Below are positions 8,450 through 17,923 of a stretch of 23,000 bases of DNA, one piece after another. A program made the translations under genes and the position numbers. The stretch spans positions 1-23,000 of the forward strand of contig CAJVPJ010000517.1 in NCBI GenBank assembly GCA_910592205.1. The letters are read 5' to 3'. This stretch comes from Paraglomus occultum (Eukaryota > Glomeromycota > Glomeromycetes > Paraglomerales > Paraglomeraceae). The notes under the pieces were generated by a model. The model was not told the origin of the DNA and searched no databases. It saw nothing but the letters and a program-made list of their open reading frames with translations. Each line of letters begins with the position of its first letter. The first letter of the stretch is position 1.

Positions 8450-11103
8450 TCAAGTCGCTTCCTCGAAATCATAGGACGTCAATGAAGACGTAGATTGACT
8501 TAACTCGGTTGGCTCTTCATCTGATTTCTGCAGAAGTTTCTCCAGTTGATCTAGTTTGTTGATAACATGGGCAGCTCTTCTGCGAACCTCTTCATCAGCA
8601 ATTGTCTCGGCGATACGGTTGATTAACGGACTGCTAGGAATAAGTTTAGCAAGGATGTTTATGGGCACCTGATTCTCTTCTATAGATAGTAAATTGCAAA
8701 AGGGATCAACGAAAGCTTTTTTCTCAAAAACCGTAACTCAACGTTCAAGACAACTACCTTTTTCACATTTAGTCGACAAATTGTCAAATGCGCGAACTAT
8801 GTGTTTATGGATTTCGCTATCTGCCACAGGAGAATCTCCGATTGCTATGAGTGGTGTTACGACACTGACGTCTTCAATCATCCTCCTTCTGTTTTTCTCT
8901 GTTAAAAGACAATAATTTTAGACGCAATAATCGCAATTAATCCCGTGATTTGCATGTCTTTCAATAAATACCATATAATGCGAAATTAGCCAAAAGTCGT
9001 GCAAGATGTCTACGCAAGATGTGTATATCATTTTCAATAGTGAATACGATTCGAAATATGTTTTACAACTCATCGAATGCACACTAGTGGTAAAATTAAA
9101 TACATACCGCTGAACTTCTTTGTTGTCAAGAAAGACAAAAACAATGTTACAAAGATTTGGAAGTATATTTGGTTGTCCTATTAAAAGTTTCTGAGAGTCG
9201 TCTACATATGAATAGGCTTAATTTAATATTTAAAGATAATAATAAATTCAAATGACAATCCCATGCATTACCATTGGTCGCAAGATTCGCCTAAATTATA
9301 CGAGGATATGAACGTATATTCTCAAACCTCGAAAATACATTTATGAAATACGACATTACGTACCAGTGCACATGCTGTATGTGCTATAGTCATCTGGTGG
9401 GCTACGGCTAACTCCTTATCCACCGGAATGACAGAAGCCAACAATTCAGCGCGGCCATCCTGTACAAGCATTGACTTGTATTTATCTAATTGTAAAAAAA
9501 GTTTATCATTCTGCAACGAGCCAAGTTATTCGGTATCTGTTGTCGTTAATTACCGTTTCTGGTTGACAGATAAGCAATAGACTTCGCTACATATCTTCTG
9601 ACTTCCGGCTGTTTGGCATGCAAGAGTTGTATAAGTCCTGTAAGACCATTATCTGAGCCTTCAATCATTTGAAGCTGATTTGTAGCTGGAAAAAGAGTCG
9701 AGCTATGAAACGATGTGTTATCATTAAGAACGCATGTGTTAACAGTAATTTTTAATACTTTACGGTAAAAGGCGAGAGATGATATGGTTTTGACTGCCAA
9801 TACTTGTGCTTCCTCAACTTTAAGACGTATTTCATCATACGAGTTTTCTGCTGAGACAATCTTCGTAGCATCTAATTCAAAGCCTGCTAATGTGAGGATT
9901 GCATCAAATGCTTTGTCCATCAGCATTCTCTGCGATAGGGATTCTGCCTTCAGAAATGACAATTGTTACAATGACATTTTAAACCCAAAATGGTTTCTGT
10001 ACAATAGCAAAGCAAGGGCATCATAAAACTGACCTGATGAAGCAATATAAAAAAGAATGCTTCCTACATTACGTAGGATTTCTGAAACCATTTTCAACAG
10101 TTTAGCAGATGAAACAAAATTTATATCCGATTGTTTTGCGGACGCTCTTTGTGCATAAAGAAATATGAGTACATAGAGGTAAGGCAGTGCACCCTTCATG
10201 AAAAGAGTAGATCTGTGGTCCTCTATCAATTGGGAACTAAAGGTAAGTTTGTCCGTGTAAACACAAGGCAGTGAAAGCATGTGTATTCAATCGCTCACCT
10301 ATAAGCACGAACTTAGCCAAAGCAGTTGTCGCCTCAAAATGAAGTTCTGGTAGATGTTGCTCCTTGCATAAATAAATCAAAGCGTCCAGCCCTCCTTGAT
10401 CTATCAAGATCGATATCTCTTGCTCTAATAGAATATTACTTATGGCGTCAATTTTAAACCAACTTCGGAAATCACGAGTTATTCCAGTAGCGGTAGTACC
10501 TTTTCCTTGATCTACGATTGCGGCCAATCCCCGAGCACCATGAATCTAGCCAATTTGAGGGTTAATCGAAAGGCAGTCAATCTGATAAGATCGTCACCTC
10601 AATATTAATACCTGTGTAGTTTGACCGTCAGAAATGACCTCTCCGACAAGGGAGGCAACTCTAAAGCATTCGTTACAAACACGAACAGGCGTAAATTCTC
10701 CCAGTTGAGGTAGGGCAAGACGTTGAGAAGAGCAATTTTGACAAAAGATATGACCACTATAATTGTGAAATAAATAAGCCAATTCCCACGAATTTAGCCA
10801 TAATGGAGAGCGAAGGATCGAAAATCGTATTTACGTTACCATTGGCGGCAATGATGCTGAGTGGTCAGAGAATCCAAGAAAAGAAGTGCAGAATTTGTAT
10901 TATAAAACTTCTCGTTGGTTATCCTGGACAAATTCGTGCATTTCGTAAACGGAAGTTTTGCTTACCTTTCTTCGCAGTGGAGTGAACGTAGCACTACACT
11001 GCTTGCAGGCTTTGACCGTCTCGTCGTTTATCCACACTGGGAGCGGTAGCAGAAACGGATCTAAGATTTCGTCTCTTGGGACTACAGTATTTGTCGTTGA
11101 CAT
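8450..11103 (-). CDS. FYVE zinc finger plus armadillo-repeat protein
   Basis: Twelve exons join in frame: 11103-10966, 10856-10840 (17 nt), 10756-10612, 10545-10299, 10222-10034, 9943-9764, 9685-9554, 9485-9364, 9290-9272 (19 nt), 9201-9108, 8888-8758 and 8679-8450. The product is 547 residues. Residues 24-82 form a FYVE finger: W-x-x-D as WINDE, R-K-HHCR-x-C-G and RVC, with all eight zinc-binding cysteines at 33, 36, 49, 52, 57, 60, 79 and 82. FYVE domains bind PI3P on endosomes and vacuoles. From about residue 100 onward come helical armadillo-type repeats (ATTALAKFVLIEDHRS, GLTGLIQLLHAKQPEVRRYV, AHTACALANLATN), then an acidic Ser/Glu-rich tail. ATG 11103 is chosen because it puts the finger at the N-terminus as usual. 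The frame is open to ATG 11241, so a longer form is possible. A role as a PI3P-recruited scaffold in membrane traffic is inferred from the domains only. Confidence 0.92.
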
Positions 11104-11581
11104 GTGCGCAATTCGAGAAAACAGTGCCCGATCCGGGCACAACTGGGGAAGGGAAAAAAATCCTATCGAATTAAAATTAACTCGCTCAGCCTCTCTCATT
11201 GTCCGAAATTTGATTGGCTGGTCAAGTGTTCGCAATTGCATATATTGTTAATATTGTAAAAAAAATATTGACATCACTCATTAATGTTAGTGCATTCTAT
11301 TACGAATTATCGATTTATTGTATGACAAGAAACCATTGTTGCTAAATTACTATCTATAAAAAATTCGGCATTAAACGTCTGGAATGCCCGAAATCCGAAA
11401 GCAAGCATTGTAACTTAGACGCCTTTATTCATTAAAAAACAAGGCAATAACGAGATAGGCGTTTATATTGGTCTTAATAGAAATATCATAAATAGTACGC
11501 TCGTTATTGCAAAGGCGTCTATAGCAGGGTTCGTTGGTTTACTTATACTTAGAACATAACAAGCCGATTAGGAATAACAAG
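11104..11581. other. Intergenic stretch between FYVE/ARM gene and tRNA-Val
   Basis: The minus-strand part next to 11103 should hold the promoter of the FYVE/ARM gene. The rest is AT-rich and contains the interrupted inverted repeat at 11416-11521. No exon is seen. Confidence 0.5.
11416..11521. repeat. Interrupted inverted repeat (foldback) upstream of tRNA-Val
   Basis: TAGACGCCTTT (11416-11426) is the exact reverse complement of AAAGGCGTCTA (11511-11521). CAATAACGAG (11445-11454) is the exact reverse complement of CTCGTTATTG (11500-11509). The right arm is contiguous apart from one base, while the left arm is split by 18 nt. This could be a small foldback element or MITE with an insertion in one arm. 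No target duplication was identified. Confidence 0.7.
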
Positions 11582-11655
11582 GTCTCGTTGGTGTAGTCGG
11601 TTATCACAACCGCCTAACACGCGGTAGGTCGTCGGTTCGAATCCGACACGAGACA
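11582..11655 (+). tRNA. trnV-AAC: tRNA-Val (anticodon AAC)
   Basis: A 74-nt cloverleaf without an intron. Acceptor GTCTCGT (11582-11588) pairs with ACGAGAC (11648-11654), with discriminator A at 11655. The D arm is followed by anticodon stem ACCGC/GCGGT around loop CTAACAC, so the anticodon is AAC (11616-11618). The T arm is GTCGG-TTCGAAT-CCGAC, and it contains the RNA polymerase III B box GGTTCGAATCC (11634-11644). It decodes valine codons GUU/GUC/GUA after A34-to-I editing, standard for eukaryotes, and supports a nuclear rather than organellar origin. Confidence 0.97.
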
Positions 11656-11657
11656 AA

Positions 11658-11662
11658 TTTTT
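11658..11662 (+). terminator. RNA polymerase III T-run terminator for tRNA-Val
   Basis: Five T residues begin three bases after the mature 3' end of the tRNA, the usual Pol III stop signal. The 300 bp from here to the transporter gene's stop codon hold no other feature that I can see. Confidence 0.8.
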
Positions 11663-11963
11663 CTCTGCCAGTAGCTTTCGTTTAGCATATTACTTTTACG
11701 GTTATTTAGTACTTGTTTATTCATCGACTTAACAATAAAATTTAACCCTCCCGGGGGTCCTTTAAACATCTCGAGCTTTTTAATAAACATTGGGGCGGCA
11801 GTGTTTCTTCATACATGACTATTATTTATTTATATTAGTTGGCTCGTAGTGATGGCCCATTCTCCGTAAAATAAAAATTCTATTCTGGCCATCTAGTCTA
11901 GCTGAGTGAGCTGAGAAATATCCTTATGTATTATTGTCAATGTGCGTAAACGTACCCATCGTG

Positions 11964-14338
11964 CTACCTCCCCGAAATTGGTATATGAACTAAATATCTT
12001 GATAGAAAAGCCGCTACAAGTGCCATTAATCCTCCGAATCTTAATACAATACCAACATCACCAGCCACCCCTTCATCGCCTTCGCCATCATGTAACCTCT
12101 GTCTAGCCTCAACTACGGAGAAAATAGCTGAACTTATCAATGAAATAACAAATTGAGGAAAAACAATATACATGTTGTGTATTCCAAGAATGGTTCCAGC
12201 ATCAAATTCTTCTTCTTCTTCTTCTTCTTCTTCTTCTTCTCCTTTGTCTAAAACAATTTCCATTCTAGAATTCTCATCTTTTGTTATTATTTCCTCGTCC
12301 AAGGATGGTAGCAGAGTATTTTCTGATGCAGAAGATGATGATTCAGCAATCACTTGTTCGATATCGTGGTTATCTATTGGCCTTACGTCTGCATTAGCAG
12401 TTATAGCTTTCTCGTCTTTAGTTGCAACAAATTCACCAACCAGTGCATATGGAATCCACATGGACGCTGCCCAAGGTATCCCTACAGAAGCGAGAACGAC
12501 CATTGCTTGTGGAACATCACCAACAAAATATGTGGCAAGCATCGAAAGTGCAAACATAATATGTGATGCAGTGTAGATATTGTATATTGTAACTTGGTTA
12601 TATGTGGTGGCTACTGTGTTGGTTAGTTGTGGGAGAATAACTCCCGCAATTACCGAGATTATTGAATAGATAAGAAGAGCAAGTGAGCCATAACGAGTGC
12701 CTTCTTCGTATGCATTGCCCTTGTCTGGATTATTTGTTACGTGAATGTCTCTAATCCATGTCGTACTAATAAACGGAACGTGATCAGCTCTTAATTGCTA
12801 TTCTCTGCTCCGAGTCTCATTAATATTATTTACCTGTAGAATAAGAATGGAAACCATCCCATCCATGCAAAAAACTGCACATTACATATTCTTTGTACTG
12901 GCACGGGTAAATATCTAAATGCTCTATAAATGGATACCAAAGTACAATACCATGGCCTACAGAAGAATAATAAGCCCATTATTAGATCACATTCCAACCT
13001 ACATTAGACTCATTCTGAGATACTTACTCAACATTCTCGTCAATATTTACATGTACCTCCTCTTTAACACTCAAACAAGTCACCAACAAAGATAAAACCA
13101 GGACAAAAATTGCAATCGAGCATAATACTTTCAATTGACTATCTCCCAATAAAGGAAAATATCCAATCCAGTCTATGAATCCAGCAGTAAAGCCAACAAC
13201 ATTCCCAATGTGAATCATTCTCCCTGCCCACGCATTACCAAGGTCTTGTTGCCAGAGAGGAGGAATGTCAAGAATCAATGCTCGACAAGATGCCATCACT
13301 GCGTTGAGTGAAAAATCGAGAAAGTAAAAAGCTACTACAGCAATCCATATAGCGATCGAGGTTCTCTGACGTATAAAAAAGACGATGAAAGTACAAGATA
13401 TAAATAGTGCGCGAAGATCAGCAGAGCATTATACGACCAAGATTAAATTAAGGCTGAACCCACTCACGCCCGGTGATTTCTTTTCACCAAGTCACCTTCG
13501 CTTCCGCATTTTGTATACTCACCATATGCTCTGAATCTCCCCATTCTTTCCATCTAACAAAAATATCAGCCATTTCTTGACTGTATGCGATAGCAATCGT
13601 CGATAAACATACCAATAGACCACCAATGATGATGTAAGGTCTTCGGCGACCGAGACGAGAAGTAGTGCGATCACTGAAAGCACCGACAAGGGGTTGAATT
13701 AAGAGTCCAGAGAGTGGACCGGCAAGCCACACTAATGCGACTTGATTCTTGGATAGACCAAGGTGGAGTAAGTACGGAGTACCATAGCTTTTTTGATATT
13801 GTACAATGTTTAGGAAGTCATATATATGGTCAAGGAGAAAAGTAGTGTTATCTTCTGTTGCCAATTCAAACGTACATGTTATCGTAATCACCACGATACA
13901 TACATGAAAACAGAAAAGGTACTCACGAAAGTTCAACAGTCCCTATGAATAACAAGGATCAGGAAGGGAAAGATATTTTGTTTGTATGAGTAATTTTTAC
14001 ATAGTGGGCGAAGAACGATATCAAAAAAAGGTATGATCAGCTCATCAATCGAATATCCTAGTTATTTTACAAAAAATAAACCAGTAGCTTCACAACCTCC
14101 TATTAAACAATGATCTATTAAATGAACTCTCCTTTTCCTCGCGTTTGATCTCTAGGTCCTTTATACTTCATTCGACCTACTTACAAGTAAACTGTATTCC
14201 AGCCATATTCAAAGTTAACAGGATCAACTCCCAGGAACTCAACCCTGGTTTCTCGTCAGAACACGCTATACTCTGATAACTCCTATTAGTGTCATGGCGG
14301 TGCTTCACAAGTGAGGTTTTCGAATCTGGTGATCCCAT
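11964..14338 (-). CDS. SLC45/SUT-type disaccharide:H+ symporter (GPH/MFS family)
   Basis: Six exons join in frame: 14338-14185, 13942-13927 (16 nt), 13787-13523, 13365-13028, 12956-12834 and 12765-11964; product 565 residues. Family marks are first membrane segment AGIQFTWTVELSYGTPYLL, LVWLAGPLSGLLIQPLVG, the loop signature SDR-x3-R-x-GRRRP at residues 95-107, NAVMASCRALILD, GNAWAGRM and the second-half RICNVQFFAWMGWFPF. These place it with plant SUTs, animal SLC45 and fission yeast Sut1, which carry sucrose or maltose with protons across the plasma membrane or vacuole. About 12 membrane helices are expected. A long cytosolic acidic loop in the second half holds 11 consecutive Glu (residues 475-485). 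Substrate cannot be read from sequence; sucrose, maltose or another disaccharide are the candidates. In-frame stop TAG lies just upstream of the chosen ATG. Confidence 0.95.
12207..12239 (-). repeat. (GAA)11 trinucleotide microsatellite in the transporter CDS
   Basis: Eleven uninterrupted TTC triplets on the plus strand, GAA on the coding strand, encode an 11-Glu run in the acidic loop of the sugar transporter. A pure trinucleotide run can vary in length without frameshift, so allele length differences are likely. Confidence 0.97.
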
Positions 14339-15834
14339 GTTGTGATCCCTGCTGCACTATCTTATATCTCTCCAGTGTGGGTAGTAATATAACTTATTAA
14401 TATATAAGTGAGATCAGCGATGGTGAAAGTATAAGACTTAAAAGTTTGAGCAAGTTGAATTTCCTGAACAAAGGGTCAATCAAAAAGGAAATTCCCCAGA
14501 TTCAGGCGAAATTTTTATCTTCTATTTAATACTTCAACCCCACAGATCTGGTGACCATTTGTAAGCGCCCCGTGCCAAGAGTGTAACTATTTGGCGTAAA
14601 GGTAAGGCAGCCTATGTTTGCTTTGATACCCCAATCAGGATAGCAACCCACAGGGTAGAGTGGGAACGAAAACTAGATTCGGTTAGATCCTTTTCCATAT
14701 CGAGATGGATCGGGTATGTTTACTCAACATATCGTTATCAAAAATCATTTACCATTATTGAAAATCACGCCGATTAAAGATACCAGCGAATGACGTGATT
14801 TATGTAAAACGACGTACTAGGCATCGTTACATGTATATTTTTAACTCGATGTTGTTTATTAACATGGGGCATGTTTAAAGGAGCAAGCCACAGCTTGTCC
14901 TACCCCTGTTTTTTTTTCGCGTGGTGATTTAACAGGACGCCTAATAAAATCGTCAACTCATTTATACAAAAGTTTCTTGCAGCCAGAGGCTAGTCAACTT
15001 GACTAAAAAAACCTATTTTGTTTGAGCAATGTCATTAATATAATTAGAAGAAATCTTTGGTCGTCAGAAATAAATCGATCACGTTAAGAATTCAGCCAAC
15101 AAGTAGGTAGCACTCATGCACGCGTGAGTCTGAACGGTAGGCTCGCTAAACCATGGCTCTATTTATTCTCCATCAGGTAACTGTTGCGGAGGAATCTGAC
15201 CGACTAAACCGAAGATTTTGTGGATTGTCGCAACTTGATTGAAAGAGCCAACCTACAGAGTGATCGAACACGGACAAACACTAACTTTTGTTTATGCGCT
15301 CGGAAAAGCTTATTCTTTCGGGTTACTCGCTTGCAGTTTTGTACGTATCAATTAATTACTTAATACACACACCAGACATTCATCTTGACATCATTATCAG
15401 AGAGCTAGCATATGATTTATACTCAACGACCAAGCTAGTCAATACTGCTACTCGCTTATGCAAACACCATAATACAGTCCAATTCTGTTTGTACTGTCTA
15501 TTTATACCGGACGGAACTATTACAAGTAGCTCACGTGATAATATTACGACAGTATTTCCCGTTTTAATTTAGATACTGTACTACGGGTTTTACCAGATTA
15601 AGAAATTTTATACTCGACTATTATAACTTAACTTCCCCCAACCTTGAGTCGCTGATTGTATATATGCTGCTCTTTGCCGTTTATTTTATGTAAATAAACG
15701 TTGTCACCCACTTACCACGTTGAGGTGGCAGCATATCAAGTGGGTTATGCAGAATCGATCATCTCAGTGATCAAACCATTCAGGACTTACAAAAAATTAT
15801 GCGATTTTGCATTAAAAAATTGTATTCGATAATA
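14339..15834. other. Gene-poor intergenic stretch upstream of the transporter
   Basis: The first few hundred bases should hold the minus-strand promoter of the transporter. The rest shows no exon pair with family resemblance and no RNA gene. A 94-codon plus-strand frame at 15288-15572 has no recognisable motif and is not called. Confidence 0.45.
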
Positions 15835-15988
15835 TCCTAGCCCGTAGGACGGAGCATCCTAACCCGTAGGACGGAGCGTTCTAACCCGTAGGACGAAGCA
15901 TCCTAACCCGTAGAACGGAGCATCATAGCCCGTAGGACGGAACATCCTAACCCGTAGGACGGAGCCTCCTAACCAGTAGGAATAAGAG
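15835..15988. repeat. 22-bp tandem repeat, 6 copies plus a degenerate seventh
   Basis: Exactly 22-bp spacing from 15835 through 15988 (starts 15835, 15857, 15879, 15901, 15923, 15945, 15967). The consensus begins TCCTAACCCGTAGGACGGAG. Each unit contains a 5-bp inverted repeat, TCCTA and TAGGA around ACCCG, so a single strand could form a row of small hairpins. The typical unit also carries CCTAACCC, an 8-mer found in the common telomere repeat. Copies differ at 0-3 positions, the last at more. Non-coding. Confidence 0.95.
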
Positions 15989-16032
15989 ACTATGCACAAC
16001 TGTTTGTTAGCATGTGCAGAGGGAAGCCCAAG

Positions 16033-16303
16033 TATTTATACGTGTTGCGAAGATGTCCTGAAATATGGGACGAGGGACCTCCGATTGGACTACACGTAAT
16101 AATATGTACTGTATATACATCACTATTTTATATCAAAATTTGTTTATGCTGCGACGTTACACTGCACCTGTATTTGGACGCGTATGTAAAAAGTTACCCC
16201 ATTTTAGTCACAGTTTCTCTCTCCTATTGATATAATATGTATTGCTTATGCTGCGGCGTCCCAGAAATATTACATACTTGTAATTTGGACGCGTATGCAA
16301 AAC
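16033..16303. repeat. Diverged tandem repeat of about 100 bp, two clear copies
   Basis: TTATGCTGCG(A/G)CGT followed by TTTGGACGCGTATG(T/C)AAAA occurs at 16144-16191 and again at 16246-16301. A weaker third copy may begin near 16033 (GTTGCGAAGATGTCC and GATTGGACTACACGTA). Spacing is about 102 bp. Both clear copies are followed by AT- or CT-rich sequence. It is probably an old tandem duplication; no coding potential is seen. Confidence 0.6.
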
Positions 16304-16305
16304 AG

Positions 16306-16352
16306 TCACACACACACTCTCTCTCACACTCACACTCCCTCCCTCACACACT
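16306..16352. repeat. CA/CT low-complexity tract
   Basis: Alternating CACA, CTCT and CACTCA words give a pyrimidine/CA-rich simple sequence following the second 100-bp repeat copy. The same sequence style recurs at 17015-17146. Confidence 0.85.
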
Positions 16353-17014
16353 CTTTTCACTGTCACGTGGGATAGCGATCGTGTAACCTCCTTGAGATTT
16401 AGCTTCTTTCAACAGAGTCAACCGGCAGCTCCTACTAATGCTAATTCTACCTAACAGTTAGTGACCTTTTAACAGGCTTTGAATACTTACAAAAGTATCG
16501 TATCGTATACGCTATTCCGTTGATATTTATTTAACCTCGAGTAATTATTCAGCAATTATGATCAGTTTCGGGAATCTATCGTTTGAAAAAGGTTTTCACT
16601 ATACTAACGCGTTTATAAACAATTAAATAGATATCCTGAACCGATTAGAATGCAAACTTAGGGGCGAGACTAAGTTTACAACAGAGAGTCCGGAAAGCGG
16701 TTTTCAAATTCGGGCCGTATTCAATAATGAACCACAGGATTTTAAACTGACAATGTATGATATAAATCACCAGTCAGATTTATTAGAATAAAAGAGCGGA
16801 ATTATAAGATCTTTGCGTGGAATAATTGTGAACAATGGAAGAAATTGTCGCGTGTAAATAACTATTGCTTGTCTAACTCTAATTGCACAATTTTGATATA
16901 TATCGGGCAAATTATTAATGATCTAACGGCTGTTCATCCATGACGCGTCCGTAGATCGTTAACCGCAGAACCGGTGATTCGTGTAACAGAGCGGAAAATA
17001 TGTCATGTTCACGA
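16353..17014. other. Intergenic stretch, no gene seen
   Basis: I looked for exon pairs and RNA folds and found none that I could support. Short open frames here lack motifs and composition typical of the real exons elsewhere in the window. Confidence 0.4.
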
Positions 17015-17146
17015 CCACACGCTCACACTCACACTCACACTCACACTCCACAATCACCTTCACTCTCTCTCACTCACTCTCACTCTCACTCACTCAAACT
17101 CACTCATTCTTACTCTCTCTCACTCACTCTTTCTCACACTCTCTCC
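17015..17146. repeat. (CACTCA)/(CTCT) low-complexity tract
   Basis: About 130 bp of CACACT, CTCACT and CTCTCT words on the plus strand. Frames through it translate as His-Thr or Ser-Leu runs and are not genes. Confidence 0.9.
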
Positions 17147-17500
17147 TTCATGATAATCATTAAGATAAACTTTGCACATAGCATGCTATTGTTTGAATTT
17201 TTTATTTCAAACTAATATAAAGTATCCAAGATAACAAGTTATGTCGTACGAGGACGAGAATTTGAAAATACCATTAAAATCTTCTAAGGATATAGGGTGT
17301 CGAGCTTCGTCGCTATGAGTGAGTATAGTAACTACTTGTTTGTGAACGTTCGATTTATCCGTTCGTCTGGAATAACACCGGGTTGTGGCGAATAGAATAC
17401 ATTGACCGTTCAATGGTCTTGACTATGATGATGCATTTACTCATTATTTATATCTATAGGCACAAACCCGGCGATAGATTGAAGAACTTGAACCTTGTCC

Positions 17501-17601
17501 GCGCCCTCGTCACCCGCGATGAATGAAAGAGTGTGGTCCCCCCCCCCAACTAGAATATAACGTGCGCCCTTCCCCCGCGATGAAATGAAGTGCGGTATCC
17601 C
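17501..17601. repeat. Imperfect direct repeat with a C10 run
   Basis: GCGCCCT, then CCCGCGATGAATGAAAGAGTG (17512-17532) followed by GTGGTCCCC, recurs 63 bp later as GCGCCCT, CCCGCGATGAAATGAAGTGC and GGTATCCC (17564-17601). A C-run of about 10 lies between them. It is GC-rich compared with its surroundings. Minus-strand frames here look protein-like only because of the duplication. Confidence 0.6.
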
Positions 17602-17923
17602 TTGCCATGAGACGGTAAAATACATCTTTAAAAGAGTGTTCAGACAAAAAATTGAGATCAAGGTAAGTAAAGGCGAGCTTCTGATATGTATTGTAGTTTC
17701 CATCCATTAACATAAATTGTTTGATGTGATCATAAACCAAGAATTCCTATAGAATTGTCCCGTAGATATTCTCGTAAATTATGGCAGTATACCAATCTAC
17801 CTACAGGCTTCCGAATTAATCCCATCGGAGGAGAATAGTCGATTGGTTCGAGGGCAAATAGCCGTCTAAGATTAATGTCTACCGACCGAAACGGATATAC
17901 GTGAATGGGCAAATTTGTTATTA

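Noticed and set aside
10803-10985. 60-codon plus-strand frame
   Set aside because: It lies antisense to introns and the micro-exon of the FYVE/ARM gene.
11103-11241. Longer FYVE/ARM N-terminus from ATG 11241 or 11200
   Set aside because: The frame is open, but the extra segment has no motif, and the finger is usually close to the start; kept only as an alternative.
12172-12576. 134-codon plus-strand frame rich in Ser
   Set aside because: It is the antisense of the transporter exon; the Ser run is the complement of the GAA tract that encodes poly-Glu.
13788-13936. N-terminal extension MNFREYLF... on the transporter exon
   Set aside because: It is intron sequence: a GTGAGT donor at 13926 and an AAAAAG acceptor at 13788 give the conserved TVELSYGTPYLL junction instead.
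14560-14720. Possible structured RNA (5S-like or snRNA)
   Set aside because: I could not find the internal control boxes or a consistent fold by eye; nothing beyond moderate GC content.
15288-15572. 94-codon plus-strand frame
   Set aside because: No motif, no intron partner, no recognisable composition; a chance frame in AT-rich DNA.
15835-15988. CRISPR-like array
   Set aside because: Units are contiguous 22-bp copies with no spacers, no cas genes, and the window is eukaryotic.
17000-17215. His-Thr/Ser-Leu repeat protein
   Set aside because: Translation of the CACTCA/CTCT low-complexity tract; no splice or start context.
17437-17703. Minus-strand glycine-rich frame with GGGDHTLSFIAG
   Set aside because: The protein-like look comes from the duplicated CCCGCGATGAATGAA segment and the C-run; two frames look equally good, which argues against coding.
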